A stretch of 64,000 nucleotides of DNA, taken from the NCBI GenBank assembly GCA_033085395.1, contig JANQBS010000156.1:1-64000 (forward strand), given 5' to 3'. Made by a program: the position numbers and the translations under genes. The notes under the pieces are model-generated. The model saw nothing but the letters and a program-made list of their open reading frames with translations. It searched no databases and was not told where the DNA came from. This document shows, piece after piece, positions 11,501-21,075 of this stretch. The DNA is from Xanthoparmelia taractica. Taxonomy: Eukaryota; Ascomycota; Lecanoromycetes; Lecanorales; Parmeliaceae. The first letter of the stretch is position 1, and every line of letters starts with the position of its first letter.

Positions 11501-12199
11501 CCGGACGTTGTTGAGCACTACTCCGAGAACGTGGTCGATACGCTGCACAAGAAAAACCTGCTCCTCCTTGGTGAGGATCGCTACCTCTCAACGTTGATGT
11601 TAAAGACCTTCCCCAAGCGAAAGCAGGTGTTTGTCCCACAAGCCGTATGCAAGACGACGGTGCCGGAACAATTCTCGGTGCTGTTATCTCAGCGACGACG
11701 ATGGATCAACAGCACTGTCCACAACCTCATGGAGCTCGTCTTAGTTCGAGATTTGTGCGGTACCTTCTGCTTCAGTATGCAATTTGTCGTCTTCATCGAG
11801 CTTGTTGGCACATTGGTCCTGCCTGCCGCCATCACTTTCACCTTCTACGTCATTGTCATCTCCATTGTCAAAAAGCCGGTGCCTGTCATCCCACTTGTAC
11901 TGTTGGCGTTGATTCTAGGTCTACCGGCTGTGCTCATCGTCTTGACGGCGCACCGATGGTCGTACGTGTTGTGGATGTTGATCTACCTGCTCTCGCTCCC
12001 GATTTGGAACTTTGTCCTTCCGTCGTATGCCTACTGGAAATTTGACGATTTCAGCTGGGGTGATACAAGGAAGACGGCCGGTGAGAAGACGAAGAAGGCC
12101 GGGATCGAGTACGAGGGCGAATTCGATAGCAGCAAGATTACGATGAAGAGGTGGGGTGACTTTGAGAAGGGTAAGATGCCTGCGCCTCGGTCCCGGTAA
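8600..12199 (+). CDS. Class IV chitin synthase
   Basis: A single exon of 1,199 residues. The ATG at 8600 (MSLPRKPAA) is the first ATG; the frame extends upstream only through a GTG. Residues 1-200 are basic and disordered. Membrane segments lie near residue 245 (LISIILLICAFVGFLTF), near 496 (VVLYVSLVFILSIVMAKF), and as a cluster at about 1057-1143. The catalytic domain shows VDADT (~873), GEDRYL (~991) and the hallmark QRRRW (~1031). Arrangement, length and the adjacent activator match the class IV (yeast Chs3-like) type. It polymerises UDP-GlcNAc into chitin at the plasma membrane. The divergent neighbour is its likely activator, so co-regulation from the 1.86-kb gap is plausible. Confidence 0.93.
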   Translation: MSLPRKPAATSPRREKRGSPYKESPSRRARPNDIEAAPYRDATAPRTPTRRPRQQAYMHAEPSPSRTLDDDQQDGAGADLHRKRSLVRPERGRIDRDHPNFHYRQHAQNMTVFPSTTGNDPIVEDDDDETERETLMTDGRDGKRRARDETPVAASPVSPQRGRTRELAPVVGNGNRRLKRKFARKETKVVTEEEKRMQKELDAVRPPSLWNVYCAMVTFWCPGFILKCFGKPAKAQQRAWREKMGLISIILLICAFVGFLTFGFTEAVCGTQGVLLRVNHVDNGFMIFHGSAYNLDGSRHPAARGILLNQNVLYDLPMKYGGMDGSFMFQNVNGACKGLITLAPGSDVPTNSQGDLAWYFPCNAFNQDGSSKPNETIPYYLGYGCHTTVNGRKAFYNLRSSGEVFYTWDDIRNQTRNLMVYSGNVLDLDLLEWFNTTQVQYPAKFDQLRTNPAVRGVDVTHSFQSGADKQLGQCLSQIIKVGSIDTATVGCIASKVVLYVSLVFILSIVMAKFVLALSFQWFFSRRFAASKTGLNSKKRNQQIEDWSDDIYRAPPKMTDSGVALSDKTNRRSSAFLPTTSRFTSPYASAALSKNRPAPTTMASQSSTAKLIRPTSMYQLGDGSELTLPSFDPTTRHSYAGSRSSLMMSGQNQRLSSVMADLDTAGPAGFIHEAVVPQPPPEWEPFGYPLAHAICLVTAYSEGYEGLRTTLDSIAMTEYPNSHKAMLVVCDGLIKGEGEDLTTPEIALSMMGDHAILPDEVQAFSYVAVASGSKRHNMAKVYSGFYNYGEGSRVPLNKQQRVPMMVVVKCGTPDEAKARKPGNRGKRDSQIILMSFLQKVMFDERMTELEFEMFNGLWRVTGISPDFYEIVLMVDADTKVFPDSLTHMISAMVKDPEIMGLCGETKIANKRASWVSMIQVFEYFISHHLSKSFESVFGGVTCLPGCFCMYRIKAPKGGQNYWVPILANPDVVEHYSENVVDTLHKKNLLLLGEDRYLSTLMLKTFPKRKQVFVPQAVCKTTVPEQFSVLLSQRRRWINSTVHNLMELVLVRDLCGTFCFSMQFVVFIELVGTLVLPAAITFTFYVIVISIVKKPVPVIPLVLLALILGLPAVLIVLTAHRWSYVLWMLIYLLSLPIWNFVLPSYAYWKFDDFSWGDTRKTAGEKTKKAGIEYEGEFDSSKITMKRWGDFEKGKMPAPRSR

Positions 12200-13862
12200 G
12201 TGATGGCTAACAACGGGGCAGAGCGACGAGCCAAAGCCCCGAATTCCAATTGGTCGCACTCACAGCGACCTAGTTCTGTAGGATGGCCAACACAGCATGG
12301 AGACTACGAGAAAAACCAGAGCTACGAGCATTATTCGGACATCTAGACCGTGATCGGTGGGGGACGGTTTTATCTCCTTGTCTCCGGCTGTTGAGAAGCA
12401 GGAGCTGCATCGGCGGGCGCTTGATTATGGTAATTATTAATGCATTGCGTACAGCATCTGGGCGGGGTGGTTGACGAATGCAGGCGGAAGGGGAGGTGTA
12501 TTATGGCATTTGCCTGCTTTCCTCTTCGGATTTTGTATAATCACTGTTGGAATACCGTAGCAATCCTGTCGGAAATGATCGGTCAGGGCCTTTGTGAATT
12601 ATAATTTTTATACTTTTATGCACACTTGATTTTTTGGTGAAGATGAATTACTTTATGACTTAAGGTATAATTAATTCAATGGGAGTAACTTAAATCGGAT
12701 GTACTTCGTATGTGGGTAATGTGAACCATAGAGATCCTGTATATGATTAAGATCATTATGTGTGAGCTGTGAAGAAGCAAGAGCTGGTACTCCGTAGAGA
12801 GCAGTGGGCGCAAGGCATTAACCACTCACTACAACATACCTTACTCTCTTCTCCCACGGGGCGGAAAGCAGGGGGGCGTTTTATGCAGGTAGGTATGCAG
12901 TGCGGGGTCCCCTCACAAAATTAAATAAAAAAGTGACCTCTCAAAAACATCTCAAGAATACTAAGGCAACCAACCAACCAAAGGCAACCAAATCATTGCC
13001 ATGCTACTCATCCTCATCTCTACCTCTCTTCGATGAACCGTCCCAATTACTACTTCTGGACACCGGTCATCTGCAGCCTTTATCTTGCTCATTCCTTTCT
13101 CTCCTCCTATTCCTTCGACACATCACACAAAGAGCTCTTTGCAGCACTTAGGACCTGCAGCTCCCCACCATATCGCGCCCTCTCATCCAATAAACCTCTA
13201 TCCCATGTCCCAGGAACTTTACCACCCCCAATAGTCTTGCCACAAACCATTTCCAGGAAAAGATTGGTCGCAGACGGTGAACTGCAACCTGTTGCTGGGC
13301 CTGCAAGGCAGCCACACGAGCATTTGGATACTGCAGATCCAAGACGCATGCGAGATAGGAAAAAGGATCGCTACTTGTTGGACTTGTTGGAGGGTGTACT
13401 GGATTAGGAAGCGGGGTCTTTCCTGCTGGGCGACTTGTCAGGCTCCAGGCTTGCTACATAACGGAGCGCAGGGTCGAGGAAGCGACTCTGGAATCGGTCC
13501 AGGATCGCTAAGCTATCCAAGTGCTGGATGCTGCCATCTTACAGCCAATCTAGATCCTCCACAGAACGCTTGCGCTACCCCCTTGTGTCACTCCTTTCGT
13601 GATACATCAAAGTTACAGATATCTATACTCCTATCTATATCTTCATCCACCTGCGACCGCCTTACAAATGAAACGCCTAGCCACCTAACTGCTCAAAGCC
13701 ACACCATCATACCTCGACCAAATCCTCCTCCGCGCACCGAGGAGCCTCATCCCACGTATTTCTGCTATTGTGATGCTGCAGCGCTATCGCCATCTACATT
13801 TCCATTTGCGTGGCTACTCGCATCGGGCTGCGGAATGAACAAGATTTTGGAATACGTGCAAA
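12200..13862. other. Intergenic, chitin synthase to WD40 gene
   Basis: About 1.66 kb. The AT-rich part (12,540-12,780) looks like a 3' flank. The pyrimidine-rich part (13,010-13,160) looks like a promoter or 5' leader. Short open frames in both directions have no family features. A leader exon of the WD40 gene cannot be excluded. Confidence 0.5.
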
Positions 13863-16610
13863 ATGTCTGCAGAACACGATGTCCTTGCGGAGACGGGGAG
13901 CGAGGATGGAGGAGTCTCGTTGGCGAAGGTGGAGTCTGATGAAATGGACTTGGATACCGAGTCGGACACGACACCTACCTCACACGCTTCCGGTGCATCT
14001 TCCACCTCATCTGCGAATGCATGGGGCGAGACGTCCTATAATGAATTCCCCGAGCATGAATATCTCACCTTCGAACCTCCACATATGTTAGCTACCTTGA
14101 ACGAGGTCTTTCATGACTCGATGGCTCCACCTTTCAGTGTACCGCAAGCTGCTTTAAGCGCAACCGCGACTCCGATACCTGAGGCGCCACAATACCCCGA
14201 GTCCAACTTCGCCTTTGCCGATGCTGGACCTGGTACACTAGACTTAGCTCCGTATCTTCTTTCGACAGGGGCTGATCACCCAAATGGCCCGGAGAGCAAC
14301 CTCTTCATGTCTTATCCAGTATCACCACACGACTCGTTCCCCCAAATCTTTATGTCCGCTCCTTCAGAGATGCCGCCATCGCCTACGGACCCTCTGCCAA
14401 CAGCCACAGAAAACGTCACCCCAACAGAAACTACGGAGCCACCGGCGGGTTCAACTGAGGATGAGACAGCACAAGGTGCTGGTCAGAATCTCCTAGAGGA
14501 CCACCATATTTTGGCTGAGATGGATCATACTGATGGATCAGACGAGGACTGGCTGGCCCTGCCAGAGGACCCGCACAATATATTCAATTCTGATAACGCT
14601 CAAGGTAATGGTACATTACACGCATTGAGCCAGGCAAGCAGCATGGCCTCTTACTATGACCACGACGATTTGGAAGAAGAGGGCTCCTTCTTTTCGGTGT
14701 CTTTCTTCTTTTACCATTGGAAGCATATGTACGAGAGCCGCAAGCCTGATTACCCAAAAATAAGCAAGCTGGCAAATGACCCTGCAAAGGTACAGCGGCC
14801 TGACAAAATCACGATTGGAGATGTCGAACAATACGACTATCAAGGCATACATTGGTCCAGGTTTCAGACCACCAAGCAAGTCGCCCGAGAAGTGCGAAGA
14901 ATGACCTACAGGAACCTGAGAAACCTTGGCCCGGCCGAACAAAACTTTGGTACAAAGGCGTTCAAAGCAAAATTTGATGGTGCGGTCATTCCTAGTTCGG
15001 ACTGCTTCTTTAGGTTCAGTGAGATGGACATGAATAGAAGACCAGACTTCGCCCATTTTCAACTCCGGCACAACCTGTCTGCTACCTCGAAGAATGCCAT
15101 CTTCTATAGCCACAGGCCTCCACGCCTTGATGCTGTTTCGGCTTGGGATGCCTGGAAAATGCAGCACAAGACCATTGTGTGTTTCAATCCAGAGACTGGC
15201 ACAGAAGTTTGTGCCCTTGACGTCAATAAGAGGTACACCAAGAGTGAACCGAAGATCAGCAAGATTCATGCTCTGACGGCTGGGAATGGGGTGCTGGTAG
15301 CTGGCAGCTACGAAGGTGTGTATGCAATGAAGTCCCTGTCGGCCGACTTCCAAAGCGCACCCATCATTGGCTCAATCGCTACTGGTAGCGATGTGAGCAC
15401 GAACCACATCCACACGCATCTGGACCGTCAAAGTGGGCTGCCTCGAGTGGTGTTTGACTCCAATGATAAGAGTGTAAGGATCCTAGACTGTACTACAAAC
15501 CAATGGGTCGCGTGCCACAAGTACCCCTATCAAGTCAATTGCTCAGTCACGAGCCCCGATGGACGTTTAAGGCTACTGAACGGTGATGACCGCGATACCA
15601 TCGTGGCGAATGCGGAGACTGGAGAGACGCTCGCCAAACTGGTTGGTCACAAAGATTTTGGCTTTGCATGTGATTGGGCAGCAGATGGTATTACAATGGC
15701 AACAGGTCATCAAGATGGCTTAGTGAAGGTTTGGGACGCTCGCAAATTAAACCAATCCATCCAAACGATAGCCATGGAGCAAGCGGGCTGTCGGTCCCTG
15801 GAATTCTCGCCACTGGGGAGTGGCAAGCGCGTACTCGTGCTGGCCGAGCCTGCTGATTTTGTTCACATCGTTGATGCTCAGACTTTCGAAAGCAAGCAGA
15901 CCATCGACTTCTTTGGTGAAATATCTGGGATTTCCATGCCACCGGACGGATCGAAGTTGTACATTGCCAACGCTGACGCCAAGTATGGTGGGCTCATGGA
16001 GTTCGCAAGGTCCCGGGACGGCATGAGATACAACCGACGGCCATTTCGAGTCCCAGACCTCGAAGACGAGCACGAGGAGTTGGTAGACCTGATCGTGGAC
16101 GGGGTCCAGCCAGCGCGACGGTTCCCCAAGAAGGGAGACACGCTCGAACAGCATGTGCAACCCTTTATGCACGGACAGGGTTTGCCGTTCGCTGCTTCGT
16201 CGATGATTGAGGAGGAAGTCATCGACTGCCAGCGTCTATTCTTGGAATGCTTGAACAAGGGTGGCGGTCAAGGAGTCACGGCATCAGGAAGATGGTCGAC
16301 TCTTGCTGAAACATTCGGCATCCCCGCGGAAAAGGCAGCGTCTTTCGGCCGACAGCTGTATGAGTATTGGCAAGATAATCTCAGTGGAAGTGTCGCGAAC
16401 AGGCCGATATCTCTAGAAGCATGCCTGAACCCGTACCAGTGTCGCCGAGACTACAACAACCCTAGAAGGAGGGACTTCAAGATTGGGAGGAAGAGCGAAA
16501 CCCTTGACTGGCTGTCGGAGTCGGACATTGAGGATGATGCCAGGGTAAAGGTGGCAAGAAGCCAGCGTGGGCGTCAATGGGTGGAGATTGATGGTGAGTT
16601 GATGATCTGA
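13863..16610 (+). CDS. WD40-repeat protein with DUF2415 motif and extra C-terminal region
   Basis: One exon of 915 residues. Residues 1-280 are acidic and disordered. A conserved central part (about 300-470) precedes WD-type repeats; the clearest is residues ~594-628 (VGHKDFGFACDWAADG...VKVWDARK). DUF2415, a short motif of fungal WD40 proteins, follows at about 687-720 (TIDFFGEISGISMPPDGSK). The fungal family is widespread and uncharacterised; a scaffold role is only inferred. The last ~155 residues form an extra segment (YEYWQDNLSGSVANR and an Arg-rich stretch) that I do not recognise. The ATG at 13863 starts the frame. Confidence 0.8.
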   Translation: MSAEHDVLAETGSEDGGVSLAKVESDEMDLDTESDTTPTSHASGASSTSSANAWGETSYNEFPEHEYLTFEPPHMLATLNEVFHDSMAPPFSVPQAALSATATPIPEAPQYPESNFAFADAGPGTLDLAPYLLSTGADHPNGPESNLFMSYPVSPHDSFPQIFMSAPSEMPPSPTDPLPTATENVTPTETTEPPAGSTEDETAQGAGQNLLEDHHILAEMDHTDGSDEDWLALPEDPHNIFNSDNAQGNGTLHALSQASSMASYYDHDDLEEEGSFFSVSFFFYHWKHMYESRKPDYPKISKLANDPAKVQRPDKITIGDVEQYDYQGIHWSRFQTTKQVAREVRRMTYRNLRNLGPAEQNFGTKAFKAKFDGAVIPSSDCFFRFSEMDMNRRPDFAHFQLRHNLSATSKNAIFYSHRPPRLDAVSAWDAWKMQHKTIVCFNPETGTEVCALDVNKRYTKSEPKISKIHALTAGNGVLVAGSYEGVYAMKSLSADFQSAPIIGSIATGSDVSTNHIHTHLDRQSGLPRVVFDSNDKSVRILDCTTNQWVACHKYPYQVNCSVTSPDGRLRLLNGDDRDTIVANAETGETLAKLVGHKDFGFACDWAADGITMATGHQDGLVKVWDARKLNQSIQTIAMEQAGCRSLEFSPLGSGKRVLVLAEPADFVHIVDAQTFESKQTIDFFGEISGISMPPDGSKLYIANADAKYGGLMEFARSRDGMRYNRRPFRVPDLEDEHEELVDLIVDGVQPARRFPKKGDTLEQHVQPFMHGQGLPFAASSMIEEEVIDCQRLFLECLNKGGGQGVTASGRWSTLAETFGIPAEKAASFGRQLYEYWQDNLSGSVANRPISLEACLNPYQCRRDYNNPRRRDFKIGRKSETLDWLSESDIEDDARVKVARSQRGRQWVEIDGELMI

Positions 16611-17226
16611 TTTGAATGAGGACATGATCTGGAACGGACAGCGTGGCATGAGGGTATGCTTAGGGGTTTGGGCGTCGTGACTTTCCATGAGGCTAGGAGG
16701 GCATGGAGGGAAATTGTGAAGGGAGTCGATTCTGCATAGCAATAGCACTTGTGGGTAAGCGATTGTTGGCATGATTTGTAGATAGGTATAAGGGGGGAGT
16801 TTGAGAACTGGCCGTTCTCTACTTCTTCCCATGACACATACGACCTTGAATCTACTGTCTACGGCTCATGAGTTGAAGAAGGCATTTGAATTGTTTTATG
16901 TACATTTACAACAGATTCTCATTGCATTGATTCTCCCAATCCCTATTCCCAGCCCTCACGCATGATAAAAAAATTAACTGCCCCCACTTCAGCGTCATCG
17001 CTTGGCTCCCTACCTTGCTTGACTTTCACCACCACCAACCAACCAACCTTCTTCCACCTACTTTACCTCCCTCTCTCTCTCTCTCTTTTCCTACGCAAAG
17101 CAATTCTCCTTCAAATCCAAATCACATAAACCTCCTTCACCTTTCCTGCTCTACTCAATCCGCCCCACATAACCCTCACACCCCTCTCTTTCCCCCCACA
17201 GCCCCCAACCAAAAAAAAACCCCACC
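16611..17226. other. Intergenic with CT-rich promoter tract
   Basis: No gene. The 3' flank of the WD40 gene is followed by a pyrimidine-rich region with a (CT)n run at about 17,069-17,086 and C-rich sequence up to the next ATG, typical of a strongly expressed fungal promoter. Confidence 0.55.
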
Positions 17227-18231
17227 ATGTCCTACAGCGACGAGTACGGCAACCAAGGCGGAGGTGGTGGCTACGGAGGCGGTGGTCGCCGCGATGAGTA
17301 TGGTAATCAAGGCGGTGGTGGCTATGGAGGCGGTGGGCGTGATGAGTATGGCGGCGGCGGTGGTGGTGGCTATGGTGGAGGGGAAGGACGACGTCAAGAA
17401 CACGGTTACGGGGGCGGTGGCGGGCGTGATGAATATGGTGGAGGCGGAGGTGGCTATAGAAGCACGGGTGGACGGGATGAATACGGCAGCGGCGGCTACG
17501 GTGGTGGTGGTGGTGGTGGTGGGCGTGATGAACACGGTGGAGGAGAAGGCGGACGACGTCCAGAACACGGCTACGGCAGCGGCAGTGGCGGTCGAGACGA
17601 CTACGGTTCTCAACAAGACGAATACAGCAGCGGCGGTGGACGCCATCACCAAACGCAGCATTCCTCCTCCGGGTACGGCACCGGCGGCGGCGGCGGCGGA
17701 GGTGACTACGAAGGCGCCATGGCGCACGCGCAGCTCCATTCCGAAGGCTCCGGCGACCCGGGTCTGTTTGAGAACGCGCTCGGTCATTTGCAGAAGAATC
17801 GTCATGAGTATGGTGGGCAGGATATTGATGAGGGCGAGGCTGTGAGTGCGCATCAGGCCATGTATGGTGGTGGTGGTGGCGGAGGTGGTGGGCATAGCAG
17901 TCAGACTGTTGGTGCGGGGGCGGCGATGCAGGCGTTGAAGATGTTTACCGGTGGCGGTGGTGGTGGAAGCGGAAGTGGTGGTATGGGTGGAAGCGGACAC
18001 GGAGGAGGAGGCCAAAACGAATTCGTAGGCATGGCGATGGCGCAGGCGAGTAAGTTGTTTGATCAGCAGTCTGGACAGGGGAACTTGCAGCAGGGCGCCA
18101 GCAAGCAGAGCGCTATTACGCAGGCGGGGGAGATGGCGCTCAAGATGTACATGAAGGGGGGTGCGGGGGGCCAGGGCGGTGGTGGGGGGGGGATGGGCGG
18201 GTTGATGGGTATGGCGAGTAAGTTTCTGTGA
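17227..18231 (+). CDS. Glycine-rich repeat protein ('beta-flanking protein' type)
   Basis: One exon of 334 residues. Residues 1-155 are repeats of GGGG-x-RDEYG type with Tyr and charged residues. Residues ~160-334 form a conserved alpha-helical part: LHSEGSGDPGLFENALGHL, then QDIDEGEAVSAHQAMYGGG, NEFVGMAMAQASKLFDQQ and QAGEMALKMYMK. This C-terminal pattern is found in a family of fungal proteins annotated as beta-flanking protein; function unknown. The Gly/Tyr-rich head suggests a disordered, possibly phase-separating region, which is inference. The start is preceded by AAAAAAAAACCCCACC. The antisense strand also stays open because of the Gly codons, but that is a shadow. Confidence 0.75.
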   Translation: MSYSDEYGNQGGGGGYGGGGRRDEYGNQGGGGYGGGGRDEYGGGGGGGYGGGEGRRQEHGYGGGGGRDEYGGGGGGYRSTGGRDEYGSGGYGGGGGGGGRDEHGGGEGGRRPEHGYGSGSGGRDDYGSQQDEYSSGGGRHHQTQHSSSGYGTGGGGGGGDYEGAMAHAQLHSEGSGDPGLFENALGHLQKNRHEYGGQDIDEGEAVSAHQAMYGGGGGGGGGHSSQTVGAGAAMQALKMFTGGGGGGSGSGGMGGSGHGGGGQNEFVGMAMAQASKLFDQQSGQGNLQQGASKQSAITQAGEMALKMYMKGGAGGQGGGGGGMGGLMGMASKFL

Positions 18232-18360
18232 GGCAAAAGGGGCTCGAGCATGTGGGTATGAGGGGATAGAGAAGGCACGGATGGCACATGGACGCTCTAG
18301 CAAAAAAAAAGTAGTATCTTAAATGCATGCGTTGCATACGGAGATGCCCCATCCCATCCA

Positions 18361-18387
18361 CCCTACCCTACCCTACCCCACCCCACC
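18361..18387. repeat. Telomere-like (CCCTA)3 followed by CCCCA repeats
   Basis: Three tandem CCCTA units followed by CCCCA units between two convergent genes. It resembles a degenerate telomere word but is one base shorter than the fungal CCCTAA unit. Confidence 0.6.
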
Positions 18388-18461
18388 AATCATCTTTTGC
18401 TTTTCGAAAACCAAGCCATAAAATCGATTGCGGGGTCTGGAAATACTGCCATGCAATGCTG

Positions 18462-19637
18462 TCAAAAGATATCCCCGCACCCCCAACTCCCCTCCACCCC
18501 AAACTCCCCCCCATCCCTCCACACCTCATCCCCCCACCCCACCAGCACGCTCCTACCCCCCACCCTCTCCCGAATCCCCCTCACCGCAACCTCCTGCTCC
18601 ACCACCCCCGGCACCGCCCTCCCGTTCGCCCTGCCCCGTTTCGGCCACCCCGTTTCCAACGCTATGGCTCTCTCAGCGCTGAGATTCGGACACAGCGTCT
18701 CTAGGAGCGCGAGTTCGGACGCCACGTACTCGGCGGCCAGGGAAGCGGTGACGGCGTGGTGGAAGAACGGGTGGATTGTTGCGGCTGGGACGTCGAGGGT
18801 TGGGCAGAGGAGGGCTGCGTGCTGGGTTAAGAGGGAGAGGGGTTCGGTCGTTGTGAGGGGTCCCGGGTAGTTGTGGCTGCGGAGGTGGGAGCGGGATGTG
18901 GTGAGGAGGGTGGAGAGGGAGGCGGGGGTGGTGTGAGCGTTTAGCAGGGCGTCGTTGCCGAGGACGATCAGTTCTATTAGGGGCCAGTTGTTTATCGGTG
19001 GGTTTGTGGTGGTGTCGGGGGTGGAGGTGAGATTGGTGTTGGGAGTCGGGGTGGGGACGGCCCAGGCGATGAGGTCGGACAGTTGGGCAGAGGCGGAGTC
19101 GAGGCCGTCGTCGAGGGGGATGCCGATGATTAGTTTTAGGCCGAGGGTGCGGGCGGCGGGGGCGATGTGGTGGAGGGCGGAACAGTCGATGGAGTAGAGG
19201 CGGATCGTCGTGAAGCCTTTGCGGGCGATGGCGGCGACGTCGGAGCGCATGGTTGCGGGCGGGAGGCAGGTGAGTTCGTCGGTGTAGGGCGTGTAGGTTA
19301 TGGCCCATTGGGAGGTGTTGGTGCCGATTGTAAACTTGGGTTCTTGTGGTGAAAGGGCAGCAGCGAGGTCCATGTCGTCTTGTGAGTGGGTGTGCTCTGA
19401 GCCTGGTGATGCTACATTGTGGTTTAGAGGGATGTCGGCGCCGAACGGCGAGGCAGGTATTCCAATCTCGACGTGTTCTGTAGATGCCGCAGGGTTGTTG
19501 ATGGCTTTGTCCACTGCTTCAGTGGGTTGGAAGACGAGCTGGTTGTATATATCATGCGGATCATCATTGCCGGGTAGGAAAGCAGCGACGGTCCTGAGCA
19601 GTGCAACGGCTGCTCCAAGATACAGTATAGCCTTCAT
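18462..19637 (-). CDS. GH17-type cell-wall glucanase-like secreted protein
   Basis: One minus-strand exon of 391 residues from the ATG at 19637 (MKAILYLGAAVALL, a clear signal peptide); an ATG 24 bases upstream is also possible. After ~90 linker residues comes a GH17 fold: AITYTPYTDELTCLPPATM, then TTIRLYSIDC and LKLIIGIPLDDG. The nucleophile region is present (ALETGWPKRG). The acid/base motif, usually G-N-E, reads LGNDALLN, so Asp replaces the expected Glu. GH17 proteins of the Scw4/Scw11 type remodel wall beta-1,3-glucan. With the substitution the protein may be weakly active or non-catalytic. The + strand over the gene switches from C-rich (18,460-18,660) to G-rich (18,770-19,280). Confidence 0.75.
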   Translation of the reverse strand: MKAILYLGAAVALLRTVAAFLPGNDDPHDIYNQLVFQPTEAVDKAINNPAASTEHVEIGIPASPFGADIPLNHNVASPGSEHTHSQDDMDLAAALSPQEPKFTIGTNTSQWAITYTPYTDELTCLPPATMRSDVAAIARKGFTTIRLYSIDCSALHHIAPAARTLGLKLIIGIPLDDGLDSASAQLSDLIAWAVPTPTPNTNLTSTPDTTTNPPINNWPLIELIVLGNDALLNAHTTPASLSTLLTTSRSHLRSHNYPGPLTTTEPLSLLTQHAALLCPTLDVPAATIHPFFHHAVTASLAAEYVASELALLETLCPNLSAERAIALETGWPKRGRANGRAVPGVVEQEVAVRGIRERVGGRSVLVGWGDEVWRDGGEFGVEGSWGCGDIF

Positions 19638-21075
19638 TATGGGTATTATTATATTAATCATTAAGGAAATGAAGTCCTGTAAGTGAGATAGTTGCTGATT
19701 TTATTGTTGCATTTCTTTGTTCAAGTGCCCTTGCAGGAGCAGATTGCAATGACTGGAAAGCTCTGCAGCAGCAGCACAAAGGAGGGAGTGTAAGATCTTG
19801 TCGCCGCATTATGAGTGAAGGGTAAGAATTGACCTATATAGAGACGCGGAAGAGCACAGCAGATTACCAAAGCCAAGATGAAAATGCGGTAGGCGAATAC
19901 GATTTGGGTGTGTAAAGAGATGAGGATATCCGTATTTGGTATAGTTGGTGAACCGCTCGGCCCTTGCATTCTTAGTTTCGATGCCTACCTTTACCCTAAA
20001 ACTGACAAGAAAAGCGGAATAGGAAGATAACGACAACAGAGTTAAGACGTCCAGAACGCCTGCTATACACGGCTGATGCATGCTTGTGGCAAGGTGAGGA
20101 TGCAATTATTGAGCGAGAAGTGGTGGTGGAAGTTGGACGTCGCTCGCACGGCTCGGTACTTGTCGCTAAAGAAAGTCTAGCACAACGACCTAACCACGAT
20201 TGGCTTGGTAAAAGATTCCCCTAAATACCCCTTAACCCCAAAAGTGCGCCATCCAGGGGCCAAGACTCAAATCTTGACCACAAAGACATGCGAGACTGCT
20301 CTTGTGCTATTGTAGTGAAGTATAAGAAGATGCTGCGTATCATGAGAACGACATGGGTACCTGCTGCCTTTGCAAGCTTGTCAGACCGATAAGATTATGA
20401 TTAGCATTGGGAGAGAAGTGCTGAAAGCTCGAGAATATTTTGACCTTGTTGGACGAGCGAGTCTTCCTTATTATCATCGTGGCGTATATTTCACATCTGA
20501 GGCTTCAACGCCTCAAGGCTTGCTGAATTGTATTTGGCTGACATTGACGATCCCTCCTGACAAGTCACCTACTAATGGCCTTCTTGTCATTGGATGGGTC
20601 GTTCGTCATGCATTCAATAACCACTCTGAGCCTGTTCAACGAAAGTTCCCTCTTCTGCGCATCCTTCGCAGAGGAAGACTCCTGCTTTGTCTTCGTCTTG
20701 AATGCCACCGTTCAAGGTGTTGGCCGAATTGGCTTTGCTCATGCTCAGGAATAGACCTTTGCGGGTATAAGGCACGTTAACAGTGTTACAAGGCTTTGAT
20801 CACTGGCGAATAGGCTAAGATTAGACCGGTTGAGCGATTGCATCGGATCCCTTCTGCAGGTCGAGCTTTGTGACATTGTTTCGGCAGGGTCACTTAGTCT
20901 GTTCATCAGTAAAAGCGTGTTGTACACCTGAATTGGCTCTTGATTAGATATAGCTTCCGTGTATCTTGGTCTCCATACCGTTCAAGTAATATAACGATCG
21001 GTTTTCCAGTCGGAAAACGAAACGAGCGACGAATCATTGAGATGTCCTATGGATATTGTAATAACCAGAATACCT
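19638..21075. other. Intergenic without recognised gene
   Basis: About 1.4 kb. A 136-codon frame near 20,370-20,780 has no recognisable family and no good start context, so it is not called. The region holds the promoter of the GH17 gene and the 3' flank of the HET gene. Confidence 0.5.

Noticed and set aside
14616..15353. 245-codon frame antisense to the WD40 gene
   Set aside because: Shadow of a strongly supported conserved gene on the other strand.
17176..18303. A 375-codon open frame antisense to the glycine-rich gene
   Set aside because: It is open only because Gly codons on the other strand read as Thr/Ala/Pro-type codons; the protein is low-complexity and has no family features.
18673..19308. 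211-codon minus-strand frame rich in Arg, Pro and His
   Set aside because: Out-of-frame shadow of the GH17-like gene caused by its C-rich coding strand.
20370..20780. A 136-codon frame upstream of the HET gene's 3' end
   Set aside because: No ATG at its beginning, no recognisable family, and normal length for chance frames here.
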